64,000 nt of DNA, from NCBI GenBank assembly GCA_949710005.1, contig OX453286.1:13491742-13555741 (forward strand), given 5' to 3'. The position numbers and the translations under genes were made by a program. Source of the DNA: Ricordea florida. Lineage: Eukaryota > Cnidaria > Anthozoa > Corallimorpharia > Ricordeidae. Below, piece after piece: positions 1-10,312 of the stretch (the stretch's first letter is position 1; every line of letters starts with the position of its first letter). Below the pieces are notes generated by a model. The model worked only from the letters and a program-made list of their open reading frames with translations. It made no database searches and had not been told where the DNA came from.

Positions 1-2476
1 TACTTAATTAGCAGCTATATGCTTAACTAATTAGCCTATGTATCTACCGGAGTGGCTTATGGATGTACCTGATTAACTAATAATATATTCCACTAGCCTA
101 TTTACCTGATAAGCCCGTATATTTCCTAACTAGTTTACCTGTTATTTAATAAGCCCATATATATGCCTAATTAGCCTATATTTTTATCTTATTGCCTAAT
201 AGTTTTACCTAGTAAGCCTATGTTTTTACTTGATTAGCAGCTATGCCTTAATGATTATCCTCTGCATCTACCAGACTGGCTTAAGGATGTACCTGATTGG
301 TCTAATATATATACGATTAAGCTATTTATCTGATTAGCCCCTATAATTTCCTCATTAGTTTATATATTTACCTCATTATCCTATGTGTTGCCTAATTAGG
401 CTACTTAGCTACGGGATTGGCCCATCTATATAGCTAATTAGCCTAACTATTTACCTGTTTGGTTTATATATTTCATTAATTGGTCTTTTTATCTAATTAG
501 TCTTTTTTGCCTAATTACTTATCTTCTTACCTTATTGTCTAATAGTTTTACCTAGTTAGCCTATGTGTCTACCTAATTAGCAGGTATGCTTACCTGATTA
601 GCCTATGTATTACCCGGATGGCTTATGGATGTACCTGATTGACTTATGATACATTCGATTAGGCTGTTTACCTTATTAGCCCATATTTATTCGTCTAATT
701 AGTTTATCTGTTTATCTATTAAGCCTATATATATATGCCTAATTAGCCTATCTTTTTATATAAATTTACCTTTTAGCCTATGTATTTACTTGATTAGAAG
801 CTACGCCTTACTGATTAGCCTCTTTATCTACCGGACTGGCTTAAGGATGCACCTGATAGGCCTATGATATATTTCATTAGCCTATCTACCTGATTAGCCC
901 ATATATTTTGCTAATTATTTTATCCATTTATTTAATAAGCCTCTGTATTTTCTTTATTAGCCTATCTAGTCACCTGATTGGCCCATTTATATACCTAATT
1001 AACCTAAATATTAACCTGATAAGCTTATTAAGTTTTCCTAATATCTCTTTTTTATCAAGTTGGCCTATGTATTTGCCTTGTAAACTTATCGTTTTACTTG
1101 ACTTGTTGACTAGTCTAGATAGTTGGCCTATGGTTTAACTTAATTAGCAGCTATCCTTAACTGATTATCCTATGTATCTACCGGACTGGCTAATGGATGT
1201 ACCTGATTGACCTATGATATATTCGATTACCCTATTTAGCTGATTAGCGCATATATTTTCCTAATTAGTTTATCTGTTTATTTAAGTAGACTATGTATAT
1301 GCCTTTTACCTTGTCGCCTAATAAATTTACCTAGGTAGCCTATGCGTTGACTTGATTAGAAGCTGCGCTTTACTGTTAGCCTATGTATCTACCGGACTTG
1401 CTTCAAGATGTACCTAATAGGCCTATAATATAATCGATCAGTGTATTTACCTGAGTAGCAAATATAATTTTCTAATTAGTCTTTCTTTTTTATCTATTAG
1501 CATAATTAGCATCTCTACTCTCCTAATTAGGCTACCTATTTACCTGTTTATGCCGTCTATATAGCTAAATAGCCTAACCATTAAACTGATTAACTTATAT
1601 ATTTTCCTAATTATTCTCTTGATTTATCTAGATTGCCTATGTGTTTACTTGATTAGCGCATATATTTCCTAATTAGTTTATCTATTTATCTAATTAGCCT
1701 ATACTTTTGCTTAAGAAACTAGGTTTGTCCTTTATTGAATGAGAGTTTTACCTTCTTAGCCCATGTACCTACTTGATTAGCAGCTATGCTAAACTGATTA
1801 GCCTATGTGTCTACCGAACAGGCTTATGGTTGTACCTGATTGACCTTAGATATATTCAAGTAGCCTATTTACCTGATTAGCCCATATATTTTCCTAATTA
1901 GTTTACCTATTTATCTAATTAGCCTATATATTTGCCTTTTTACCTTATTGCCTAAAGGTTATACCTAGTTAGCCTTTGTCTACTTGATAAGCAGCTATTC
2001 TTACCTGTTTAGCCTATGCATATACCAGGTTGACTTATGGATGTACCTGATTGGCCTATGATATATTCGATTACCCTATCTAGCTTATTAGCCCATATAT
2101 TTTCCTAATTAGTTTATCTGTTTATCTAAGTAGCCTATATATTTCCCTAATTAGCCTATCTTTTTACCTTATCGCCTAATAAATTTATCTAGTTAGCCTA
2201 TGTGTTGACTTGATTAGCAGCTACGCCTTACTGAGTAGCCTATGTATAAACTGGACTGGCTTCAGGATGTACCTAATAGGCCCATAATATATTCGATCAG
2301 CTCATTTACCTGATTAGCAAATATATTTTTCTAATTAGTTTCTCTATTTATCTAATTAGGCTTTGCTTTTGCCTAATTAATGTATCTTTTTACCTAATTA
2401 GCCTATCTGCATACCTAATTAGCATAACTATTTACCTGTTCCCTAATTGATCTCTTAATTTATTTAATTAGCCTAT
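1..2476. repeat. Satellite A, copy 1, first block
   Basis: Degenerate tandem DNA built from phrases of about 20 bases such as CCTAATTAGCCTATATATTT and CCTGATTAGCCCATATATTT. A longer recurring anchor of the type TACCGGACTGGCTTAAGG appears every few hundred bases (near 47, 268, 828, 1,170 and 1,389). The block matches 32,781-35,268 in order and sequence with scattered differences. Stops occur in all frames and the few short ORFs are low-complexity I/L/S/Y strings, so I see no gene here. Confidence 0.9.
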
Positions 2477-2485
2477 GTGTTTACT

Positions 2486-2698
2486 GAGTCTGGGTAATTG
2501 TCGAGAGTCGAGAATCGAGAGTAACATGTCGAGAGTCGAGAGTTACATGTCGAGAGTCGAGACTGATATGTCGAGAGTAATTTTTTTAAGGAATTTTTTT
2601 GTGTTAGTCCGAGAAAGGAGCCATTGATCACCTTAACATCGGAACAATCGCAACAACTTCGCATTGCATTTGTGCGTAATTGCATTTGTGCGGCTTTC
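2486..2698 (+). repeat. MULE left terminal inverted repeat with 21-bp minisatellite
   Basis: About 213 bp, pairing with 8,743-8,963. After the outer GAGTCTGGGTAATTG comes a run of 21-bp units (TCGAGAGTCGAGAGTTACATG and variants), then a unique stretch ending GCGGCTTTC. The right end carries one extra minisatellite unit. Units like these may bind transposase, which is inference. Confidence 0.9.
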
Positions 2699-3480
2699 TT
2701 TGTTTTTTGATGAATGAACACTCTATGAAAGAAACACGTTAAACATGACACGGTCACGCTCATCGGTACGCTTTAATTTCTGCCAGCGTTGTATTCGTGA
2801 TATTTTCGGACAAAGGTGCACGCGGTATCTCCGTATCCAGTTGCTAGTTTACAGAAATTGCTATATTCCTTCAATTCTTTTATCCGTTAAAAATGACTTT
2901 AAAGTAATATGCAGAAGTGGTGTCCAGTCACTAGTAGCGACGGTGAAAGTATCTGTGAACCTTCAAACACTTTCTGGCGAGAGTAACAAGGAATATATGC
3001 ATGTGAGCTCTTGTATTAACGGTTAGTGACTGCGAATAGGCTTTAATTCTATTCATAATTTAATCACTGATTGAGACTCAAACACAGGGATCTTTTGGGA
3101 CAAACTTGTAAAGCACATACTTTAGAAAATATGAATTGGGCATTTATTTCATTTTAAGTATTTCAATCGCAAGGAAAACAACTTCGCCTAATTGGATTTG
3201 TGCGGCTTTCTTTGTTTTTCGTTGTATGAACACTCTACAAAAAAAAAGGCTGAACATGACACCATTACGTTCATCGGTACCCTTTCTGCCAGCGTTGTAT
3301 CCGTGATCATTTCGGACAGAGGTGCAAGAAGCTTCCAGTTGCTGGTTTAAAGAAATTGCTATATTCCTTCAAGTATTTTATTCGTTAAAAATGAATTCAA
3401 GGTCGTACGCAGAAGTGGTGTCCAGTAGTAGCGACGGTGAAAGTATCTGTGAACCTTCAAACCCTTTCTGGCGCAAGTAT
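2683..3480 (+). repeat. Internal direct duplication in the MULE leader
   Basis: About 280 bp at 2,683-2,965 recurs at 3,197-3,480. Both copies contain TTTGTGCGGCTTTCTTTG, the word CTGCCAGCGTTGTAT, AGAAATTGCTATATTCCTTC and the coding-like stretch AGAAGTGGTGTCCAGT ... GGTGAAAGTATCTGTGAACC. The second copy keeps an open frame and supplies the first transposase exon. The first copy is a broken repeat of that exon and its promoter region. Confidence 0.8.
2989..3180 (+). repeat. Subterminal inverted repeat of the MULE, left arm
   Basis: Three blocks here recur inverted and in the opposite order at 8,118-8,277: one around GTGAGCTCTTGTATTAACGG, one around GGGATCTTTTGGGACAAACT, and one around TTTCAATCGCAAGGAAAA. 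The element therefore has a second, inner pair of inverted repeats between its TIRs and its coding region. Confidence 0.8.
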
Positions 3481-5321
3481 CAAGTAGAAGACGAAGCAGA
3501 CGCAATGAAGAGGGCTATAGAAAATAGCAAGGTATGTGGGAACAAATTCTTCAATGATTCCATATGGATTTAGATTAAAAAGAGCGCGCTCGGCTTCTAT
3601 CTATTTCACTGGACACTTTTCAATCGCTGTTGTAGGAGGACCAGCAAATATATTCGGAGTTTTCATGCCAACCATGTACATCCAATTCAAGTACAAGTAA
3701 CATTCCGGAATTGACCAAGGTAACTGAGGTAAAAAGTTTTCTCTCACGCTTTTTGTCTGGGGCGACATAGATAACACATGGCGACATTAATTGCTGCAAC
3801 GGAAATTTTTAAACAGAATGAAAGATAGTTCAGACTCCCTAACGCGACCATCCTTAGCATGTTTAAAGTGAGTTAATTTGGAATGCGATATAATGGAATA
3901 CGATGAAAGTGAATATATGAAATCCACACATTTGAACTGCCGAAGAAAGCAACGATCGACTGTTCGTCTTGCACTCAGATAGGTTTAACATTAGGCACCA
4001 CTTTGAAGAAAACATTAAGTTATCAATTTTGGATCTGCACTTTGTCTCTAAGCCTGGCGTAAAGCAGAAAGAAAGCCCGGAAACATCGCTAGTACCGCAA
4101 CAGAGAGCATGGAGCTCGATCATTCCATTGTGTTTTTGGGTTGATTTTTATCATTCAAATTGTTTTAACAATTTAAGAGAAACGAAAGTAAATTTTTGGC
4201 TTCTCACCTTCATATATGTCTTTCTTTCTTTCCTTTAAAATTCACAATAAGCAGGTGAATTCGTCGAGTTCAAATGACAATGAATTATCGAGACCAGTAC
4301 CTGGTTTCCATTGGAAGCGCAACAGCAAGACAGGACGTCGATATGGCGATAAGGTTTATAAAGTATGTTCAAAACTGATTAATAATACATATAATTAATT
4401 TATATGATCGTGTCTGAGCAACGCTATATTTTTTCTTTTATGTTTGTATTTTATAGACGGCTAAATAAAGTAGTTTTTAGATATTTGGGAAGATCATTTG
4501 GTATGGCGGGGACATGCTCTTTGTTATAGCATTGTTTCAACAGCAACCTTTGTTAGAACCATTTTTGAAGAAACATATGATGATCGATTACAATAACTTC
4601 GGTTCGAAAATCCAGACGTACTACACGCGTAATGTAACTTCGTTCGATTTTTAATTTGTGGTTCTTGCCAGTTACTCTCATAACATTTACTGTGATTTGA
4701 TTTGATTTTTAGGGGTAATACGTTACTTTAATACCACTAGCACACTCGCTGAGTTTTTGAGGGAAGGTTGAGGGGGGAAATTCTCACAGAAAAAAAAACC
4801 TTTCTGGTTGAACGGTTAGTATTTTGATGTAACATTGTGTTAACTACAGCTCAAAAACATCTCTTTTAAAGGGAAAAAACCGAACCTATGAATCATGGGA
4901 GGAGGACGAGGAGTACTGCCCAAGTGTTCCCTCCATGCCAGCGACCAGTGGCTATAAATACCAGGAGGTTTGTATCAGCTTTTAACTGCTCAGATGTCCT
5001 TCAGGTATAGATAGTTTGGGGGTTTACCATCCATTTTACTTGATAACCAACGCAAGGCATTGCTTTCCTGTTTCTCATTAACTGCAGCTGATATTCGTTT
5101 ACAAATAAGAAGCTACTTTGACAATGTCCTATCATTATTACTTCACATCATTTCTTTACAGTATTTTGATATCTTTCCATCCATCAGAGCCCATCGGATC
5201 GGGATGTCATAAATTTGACGGTGTCTCCATTGAAGTCAGTGAAGAAAGAAATAATTGACCTATCAGCTTCTCCGAAAATGCAGAAGAAAAAGGGCAAGCA
5301 AACCGTATTCTGCAGAAAAAG
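3391..5321 (+). CDS. MULE transposase, spliced N-terminal exons
   Basis: Five short open segments separated by GT-AG introns: 3,391-3,531, 3,636-3,719, 4,255-4,353, 4,872-4,967 and 5,188-5,321. The first four junctions are phase 0 with donors of the form AAG|GTATGT or AAG|GTAACT, which supports real exons. The start chosen is the ATG at 3,391 (MNSRSYAEVV). The encoded region is polar, rich in Ser, Asp, Glu and Lys, with no recognised domain, and probably a disordered leader. The segment after 5,590 (Ser/Asp-rich) cannot be joined without meeting a stop and contains TAG near 5,701, so the gene is broken before the zinc-binding region. Exon limits are inferred from splice motifs only. Confidence 0.6.
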
Positions 5322-5804
5322 GTATGAAAGACTATAACGGAACAGCCAGTGATGTTAGCTGCCTTTGACTTCCTGAGATAAAACACCAATATGTGATCAT
5401 CGTTTTCCTTCACCTTATGCCGCACGTACATAATCATTAATTCCTGTAATCATTTTTAGCTGGAAGCTGCTTATATTTTGTCCTTATTTTCCCTAAAAAA
5501 ATCTCGGTTTACTTACTCATTGTCAGAAAAATGTACACATATTCATAAAACTGCTCTCAGTAAAAAAAAAACTTGATTGTTTGTCTCGTAGATAAAAAAG
5601 AAAACCCGTTTCCTCTTCCGGATCCAGTGATTCCGCAAGTGACAGTGATTTGTCCAATTCTTTTCAACGAAAAGGTCACCGCAAAATTGCTGTCGAATAC
5701 TAGGATAACGTGGACAGAGAGCAGGTAGAAAAACTCCCTGAGGGGATTAATGGAGTGAAGGTGTTTGTAATAAAGAACGTTGATAAAAAAAGACAATAGA
5801 AACG

Positions 5805-6386
5805 TTGAAAGATGGCCGTCGCTGGAAAAAGAACTGTCCTACTTGTTGGCAAGGACACTCAAAGGTCAGATATTCGGATTGCAAGGGTTCCTACCTTTGC
5901 GAAAATGGAAAGTGTCCATACAGGTTAGAATTCGGCATAATAAACAAAACTCAGTTTGAAAAAAAGAAAGACGGAAGAATGGTGTGCAAGGGATGCGGAA
6001 GTTCCGGAAATTTCGTGAAATGTCCAGCTCGCACGTACATTTCGTACGGAAAGAAATCTGTGACGGTTTATCATTGTGGTGAACATACTTGCCCAATCAT
6101 AAGAGCTACAGGTAAGAATGTTCAACACATAGAGCAACTAGTTCGGGATAATCCCAATATCAAGCCTTCGGAAATCCAATCGGTCTCCGTTATTTCAGCA
6201 TTCAGACAGCAACTCGACTGGAATGAAGTTGAGAAAAAAGTGGAAAGTACGCTAGACCGCAACTGGATTGCGAATACCAAAAAGAAAGTCAAACGAGAAA
6301 TGGAACCAATTGGCCATGACTTTGAGGCAGTCGCAGTATTCAAAGAATACTGCGACAAGAAAATCGGTCGTATATTTATAAAATAA
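5805..6386 (+). pseudogene. MULE transposase, zinc-binding DNA-recognition region
   Basis: Open frame without its own ATG start, part of the larger broken transposase. It carries Cys/His pairs: CPTC, then SDCKGSYLCENGKCPYRLEF, then CKGCG, then CPAR ... YHCGEHTC. A C-x-n-C ... H-x-C pattern of this kind resembles the FLYWCH/WRKY-GCM1 zinc fold that precedes many Mutator-like catalytic domains, so a role in binding the element ends is likely. The frame stops at 6,384-6,386, while the following residues of the family continue in another frame, so a single-base shift lies at about 6,365-6,380 in an A/T-rich run. Confidence 0.7.
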
Positions 6387-6409
6387 ATGACCGCAGAGGA
6401 AATCCAGAC

Positions 6410-6925
6410 ATGCCATCGTTTGTATTCAAAACGAGCGAGACCAAAGCAAGAATGGGGTTGAACATGGACCGAGAGGGGGAGCATTTTTTGCATGAGGAAT
6501 TTTGCTTCTTCGATGGAAAGCGGAAGCGATGTAAAGGGTTTGTTACCTTAACGGCCAGCGTGTATCACCCTCTCCTACGCAAGCAGATCACACTTGCTGT
6601 TATGGAAAGCGAGTCCGAAAACACAGCAAATGTTACCCTGTTTCTGAACCTTTTCAACGAGGTGTTGGCAAAGGTATCCAAGGACCAAAACACAAGGTTT
6701 AATCCTATCGGATGGTGTACGGACATGGCTGGAGCGAACCTGGCCGGTATAGCCAACGTTTTTGGTGAGGAAGGAAAAAGTCGTATCAAGTCGTGCGAGT
6801 TCCATTTCAAGGAACATAGAAATAAAATGGCTAGAAAATTAGAAACTGAAAGCTCAGATGTTTTTATATGTGCAATCGGCTCCTTGAAAGTGAAACACAG
6901 GACGCTTATCACGAGGCAAAAATAG
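6410..6925 (+). pseudogene. MULE transposase, catalytic core (first two acidic residues)
   Basis: Contains FFDGKRKRCKGFVTLTASVY, whose Asp (codon 6,512-6,514) fits the first catalytic residue of the RNase H-like fold, and WCTDMAGANLAGI, whose Asp (6,722-6,724) fits the second. KSCEFHFKEH supplies the C-x2-H pair characteristic of MULEs. The last stretch (from about 6,868) is out of frame: the true continuation is in the overlapping frame that begins there, so there is a frameshift in the T-run near 6,860-6,868. It cuts and joins DNA in active relatives; this copy cannot make a whole enzyme. Confidence 0.75.
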
Positions 6926-7992
6926 CAATTGATCAGTTTATAAACAGTAAAACAGAACGAGCATTCTTAAAATCTTGGTTGGCTTGGTGGCACGACAGAC
7001 GAGGGCTTATTTTCCGAGCATTTGCTCCAGGTCAAGCACCTCGCATGAACCAAGCTGAGGTAGTCCACGCTGGATGGGTCCACCGGGATCTACCAAATAT
7101 GTCATTGTTGGATGCCTGTCAAGCGAATGTAAGGGACGCAATAACTCTAGACGTAGAGATAAAAGCCTACGAACAAGGCTCTGCGACAGGTGGGACTGGA
7201 CCGTCATATACCCAACGCCAGCGGAGAAAACACTTGGAGCAGACAAAAAGGGCGAAACAACTTGGCCACGATATGTTTTGTGCAAGCCATGGGGAAAGTG
7301 GGTACAAAATAGACCCCAAATCAAAACATCGCCCTCGCAACACTGCAACCACAGTAGGAAGAAAAGGCAGCTCACTTTCATCGCATTCTGTTCAAATGCA
7401 TGCTGCCGAATCCCGGGATTTGCCTTCAACTTCTGTACCACTTAACACTCCATCCGTTTCGTCGACGTCGACCAGTTTTACAATCACAGACCCGACGCAA
7501 CCTTTGCCAAATATATCAGTATATGGCACCAACCATTCGTTCCCCGTGCCACCAATCACAGCCAATGCCTCGTTTCACTCCATAAACCTGCCGCAATTAC
7601 CTCCTTCTCTCTTAGGTGGACAACCGCAACCCCTTCAATGGCACTCAGGGATGTCTCCGTATCCATATGAACTTGTACCCCTCCCAACAAAAGCTCAGAA
7701 ATGTTATGGATGTGGCGTTAATTTTGTGGAGAAATACCGTTCCTCGCCTTTTAATATTGTCGTGAGGCACATGGATAGGCGGGTTATACGTAGAAATGAA
7801 CAAAATGGCAAGCTTGTGTACAGCAGTGACTATGCTAACACGTATTACCATCCTCATCCTTCACATATTCGACGAAAGAATCCAGTGTTCACCGGATTAG
7901 TATTTCTTTCACCCACCCTGTACAACTCTTTGGATGGTAGTGCTAAAATTATAATGGATTCATATGAATTCAATGTTATTTTTAAAAACTGA
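6868..7992 (+). pseudogene. MULE transposase, C-terminal part with catalytic Glu and Cys-rich tail
   Basis: Continues the catalytic domain: RMNQAEVVHAGW provides a candidate third acidic residue (Glu, 7,057-7,059) in the N-x-x-E-x-x-H setting seen in MULEs. A low-complexity Ser/Thr/Pro linker (about residues 170-270) follows, then a compact Cys/His module starting KCYGCGVNFVEKYR and containing VVRHMDRR and DYANTYYHPHPSHIRRKNP. I recall this module from uncharacterised cnidarian proteins; it may be a second zinc-binding domain. The stop at 7,990-7,992 is followed by AATAAA at 8,064-8,069. This is the longest intact stretch of the element. Confidence 0.7.
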
Positions 7993-8063
7993 AAATTGAA
8001 TCGCTCCTTTGTCGTGTAATGGTTTGTGAACATTGAAAGAAATTGTTTTACTCGGCACCACTG

Positions 8064-8069
8064 AATAAA
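8064..8069 (+). terminator. Poly(A) signal of the MULE transposase
   Basis: AATAAA about 72 bases after the stop codon, the only close match before the right subterminal repeat. Confidence 0.55.
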
Positions 8070-8117
8070 ACTCCAGTGATATGGAAAAAAATTGCTGTCT
8101 TGGAGTAACAGTGATGA

Positions 8118-8277
8118 ACGATTTTCCTTGCGCGATTGAAATACTAAATCAAAAATGAAATAAAGCACAATTTAAATTTTCTGAAGTATATGCATTACAA
8201 GTTTGTCCCAAAAGATCCCTGTGTTTGTATTCCCAGTCACTAACCTTTAATACAAGAGCTCACATGTATCTATTCCT
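8118..8277 (-). repeat. Subterminal inverted repeat of the MULE, right arm
   Basis: Inverted counterpart of 2,989-3,180, lying just downstream of the transposase poly(A) signal. The arms are imperfect, consistent with an old element. Confidence 0.8.
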
Positions 8278-8742
8278 TGCTACCGGAATTTTTTCCGGAT
8301 GTTATCTGTTATCAAACGTGACACAAGAGGATAAACAGATAAGGAGAGAAAACAGGAATTTATGCTAATTTCGGTTTCCCGAAATACTTGACATCTTCTC
8401 TTCCTTTAAACTGTTCTTGACGTTTAACATCTCGTTTTAAAGCGTGACGTTCAGCAAAACTAGCTTGTTTACTCTAATTGACGCGCATGTTGCAGTTTAG
8501 GTACAATAATAGGGCGAAAGATACATGTTATTTTCTCACGCGCGATGATGATTTCATTCAATTAAGTTGCATACCAGAAGATTATCATGAAATGATATTG
8601 AGTTCTTTTCGCAGTTTTCCTAAGGAGTACCAAATGCATTCAAAGTCGTACGATAAGTGAATAAAAACCGTGGCACCGTCGATAAGCATTTAGAAACCGC
8701 GACCAAAGATATTTCGAAACAAACAAAACAAGTATCGGTGTC

Positions 8743-8963
8743 GAAAGCCGCACAAATGCAATTACGCGAACTTGTTGCGATTGTTCCGATGTTAAGGTGA
8801 TCAATGGCTCCTTTCTCGGACTAACACAAAAAAATTCCTTAAAAAAATTTCTCTCGACATATCAGTCTCGACTCTCGACATGTAACTCTCGACTCTCGAC
8901 ATTTCAGTCTCGACTCTCGACATGTTACTCTCGACTCTCGACTCTCGACAATTACCCAGACTC
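8743..8963 (-). repeat. MULE right terminal inverted repeat
   Basis: Inverted partner of 2,486-2,698. It contains about four CTCGACTCTCGACATG-type units, then AATTACCCAGACTC at the extreme end, followed directly by the target duplication GTGAATACT. Confidence 0.9.
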
Positions 8964-8972
8964 GTGAATACT

Positions 8973-9097
8973 TGATTAGCAGCTAGGTTTAATTGATTAG
9001 CCTATGTATCTACTGGACTGGCTAAAGGATGTACCTGATAGGCCTATGTTATATTCAATTAGCCTTATTATTTTATTAGCCCATATATTTTTCTAAT

Positions 9098-9137
<40 letters not shown>

Positions 9138-9439
9138 GGTTATAAAAATGCCTCAAGCCAACAAAGAATGCCACTGCGTCAGGAGGATCAATGAAGATTC
9201 ACAGTCCAAGCCTCACCACAAAAATGAATTTAAAAGCGTTTGATAAAGCAAGGACGGACAACTTCTGACGATAAAAATGTTAAAAAGTTAAAAATTTAAT
9301 AGAAAAAACGTTTCGGTCTTAGACCTTCGTCAGTTACAGTAACTGACGAAAGTCAAAGACCGAAACGTTTTTTCTACTAAATTTTTAACTTTTTAACTTT
9401 TTTATCGTCAGAAGTTGTCCGTCCTTGCTTTATCAAACG

Positions 9440-9480
<41 letters not shown>

Positions 9481-10280
9481 AATTAGTCTATTTATTTGCC
9501 TAATTAGCATATCTATTTACCTGATTAGCCCATCTGTATACCTAATTACCCATATACTTTCCTAATTAGTTTATCTATTTATCTAATTAGCCTAAATATT
9601 TGCTTAAGAACTTACCTTTTTCCCCTACTGCCTGATATTTTTACCAGGTTAGAGTATGTGTCTACTTAATTTGATGCTACGCCTTACTGATTACCCTATG
9701 TATATACCGAACTGGTTTAAGGATGTACCTGATAGGCATATGATATATTTAATTAGCCCAAATATTCTAGTAGCCCGAATATTTTTCTAATTAGTTTATC
9801 TATATATCTAATTTGCCTAATTAGCATACACTTTTATCTGATACTTTTTTCTCCATACACGTTTTTCTAATTAGTTTATATATAATCTAATTAGTCTATT
9901 TATTTGCCTAATTAGCCTATCTGTTTACCTCATTTTCCCATTTGTATACCTAATTACCCATATACTTTCCTAATTAGTTTATCTATTTATCTAATTAGCC
10001 TATATATTTGCTTAAGAACCTACCTTTTTCCCCTACTGCCTGATAGTTTTACCAGGTTAGAGTATGTGTCTACTTAATTTGAAGCTACGCCTTACTGATT
10101 ACCCTATCTATATACCGGACTGCTTTAAGGATATACCTGATAGGCCTATGATATATTTAATTAGCCCAAATATTCTAGTAGCCCATATATTTTTCTAATT
10201 AGTTTATCTATATATCTAATTTGCCTAATTAGCATACACTTTTATCTGATACTTTTTTTTTACATACACGTTTTTCTAAT

Positions 10281-10312
<32 letters not shown>

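Larger units (their letters stand above)
2486..8963 (+). mobile_element. Mutator-like (MULE) DNA transposon, decayed
   Basis: A 6,478-bp insertion in satellite A. It begins GAGTCTGGGTAATTGTCGAG and ends with the complement of this. The flanks are GTGTTTACT (2,477-2,485) and GTGAATACT (8,964-8,972), a 9-bp target duplication with two differences. Copy 2 shows the unoccupied site GTGTTTACT at 35,269-35,277. A 9-bp duplication and terminal repeats over 200 bp are typical of Mutator-like elements. The interior encodes a transposase with the MULE arrangement of acidic residues and a C-x2-H pair, but the frame is broken several times, so this copy should be inactive. Confidence 0.88.

Noticed and set aside
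908..1138. 76-codon ORF with many Ile, Leu and Ser
   Set aside because: Translated satellite A. Similar low-complexity ORFs recur elsewhere in the array (39,995, 24,426, 45,049) and none has a domain.
8478..8660. 60-codon ORF in the right part of the MULE
   Set aside because: No domain; it lies in noncoding sequence between the subterminal repeat and the right TIR, and its length is within chance.
9339..9380. Hammerhead ribozyme (CTGACGA ... GAAAC)
   Set aside because: Not called as a feature: an unpaired A follows the CTGACGA box, and a stem III with a cleavage triplet was not demonstrated. Kept only as a possibility in a finding.
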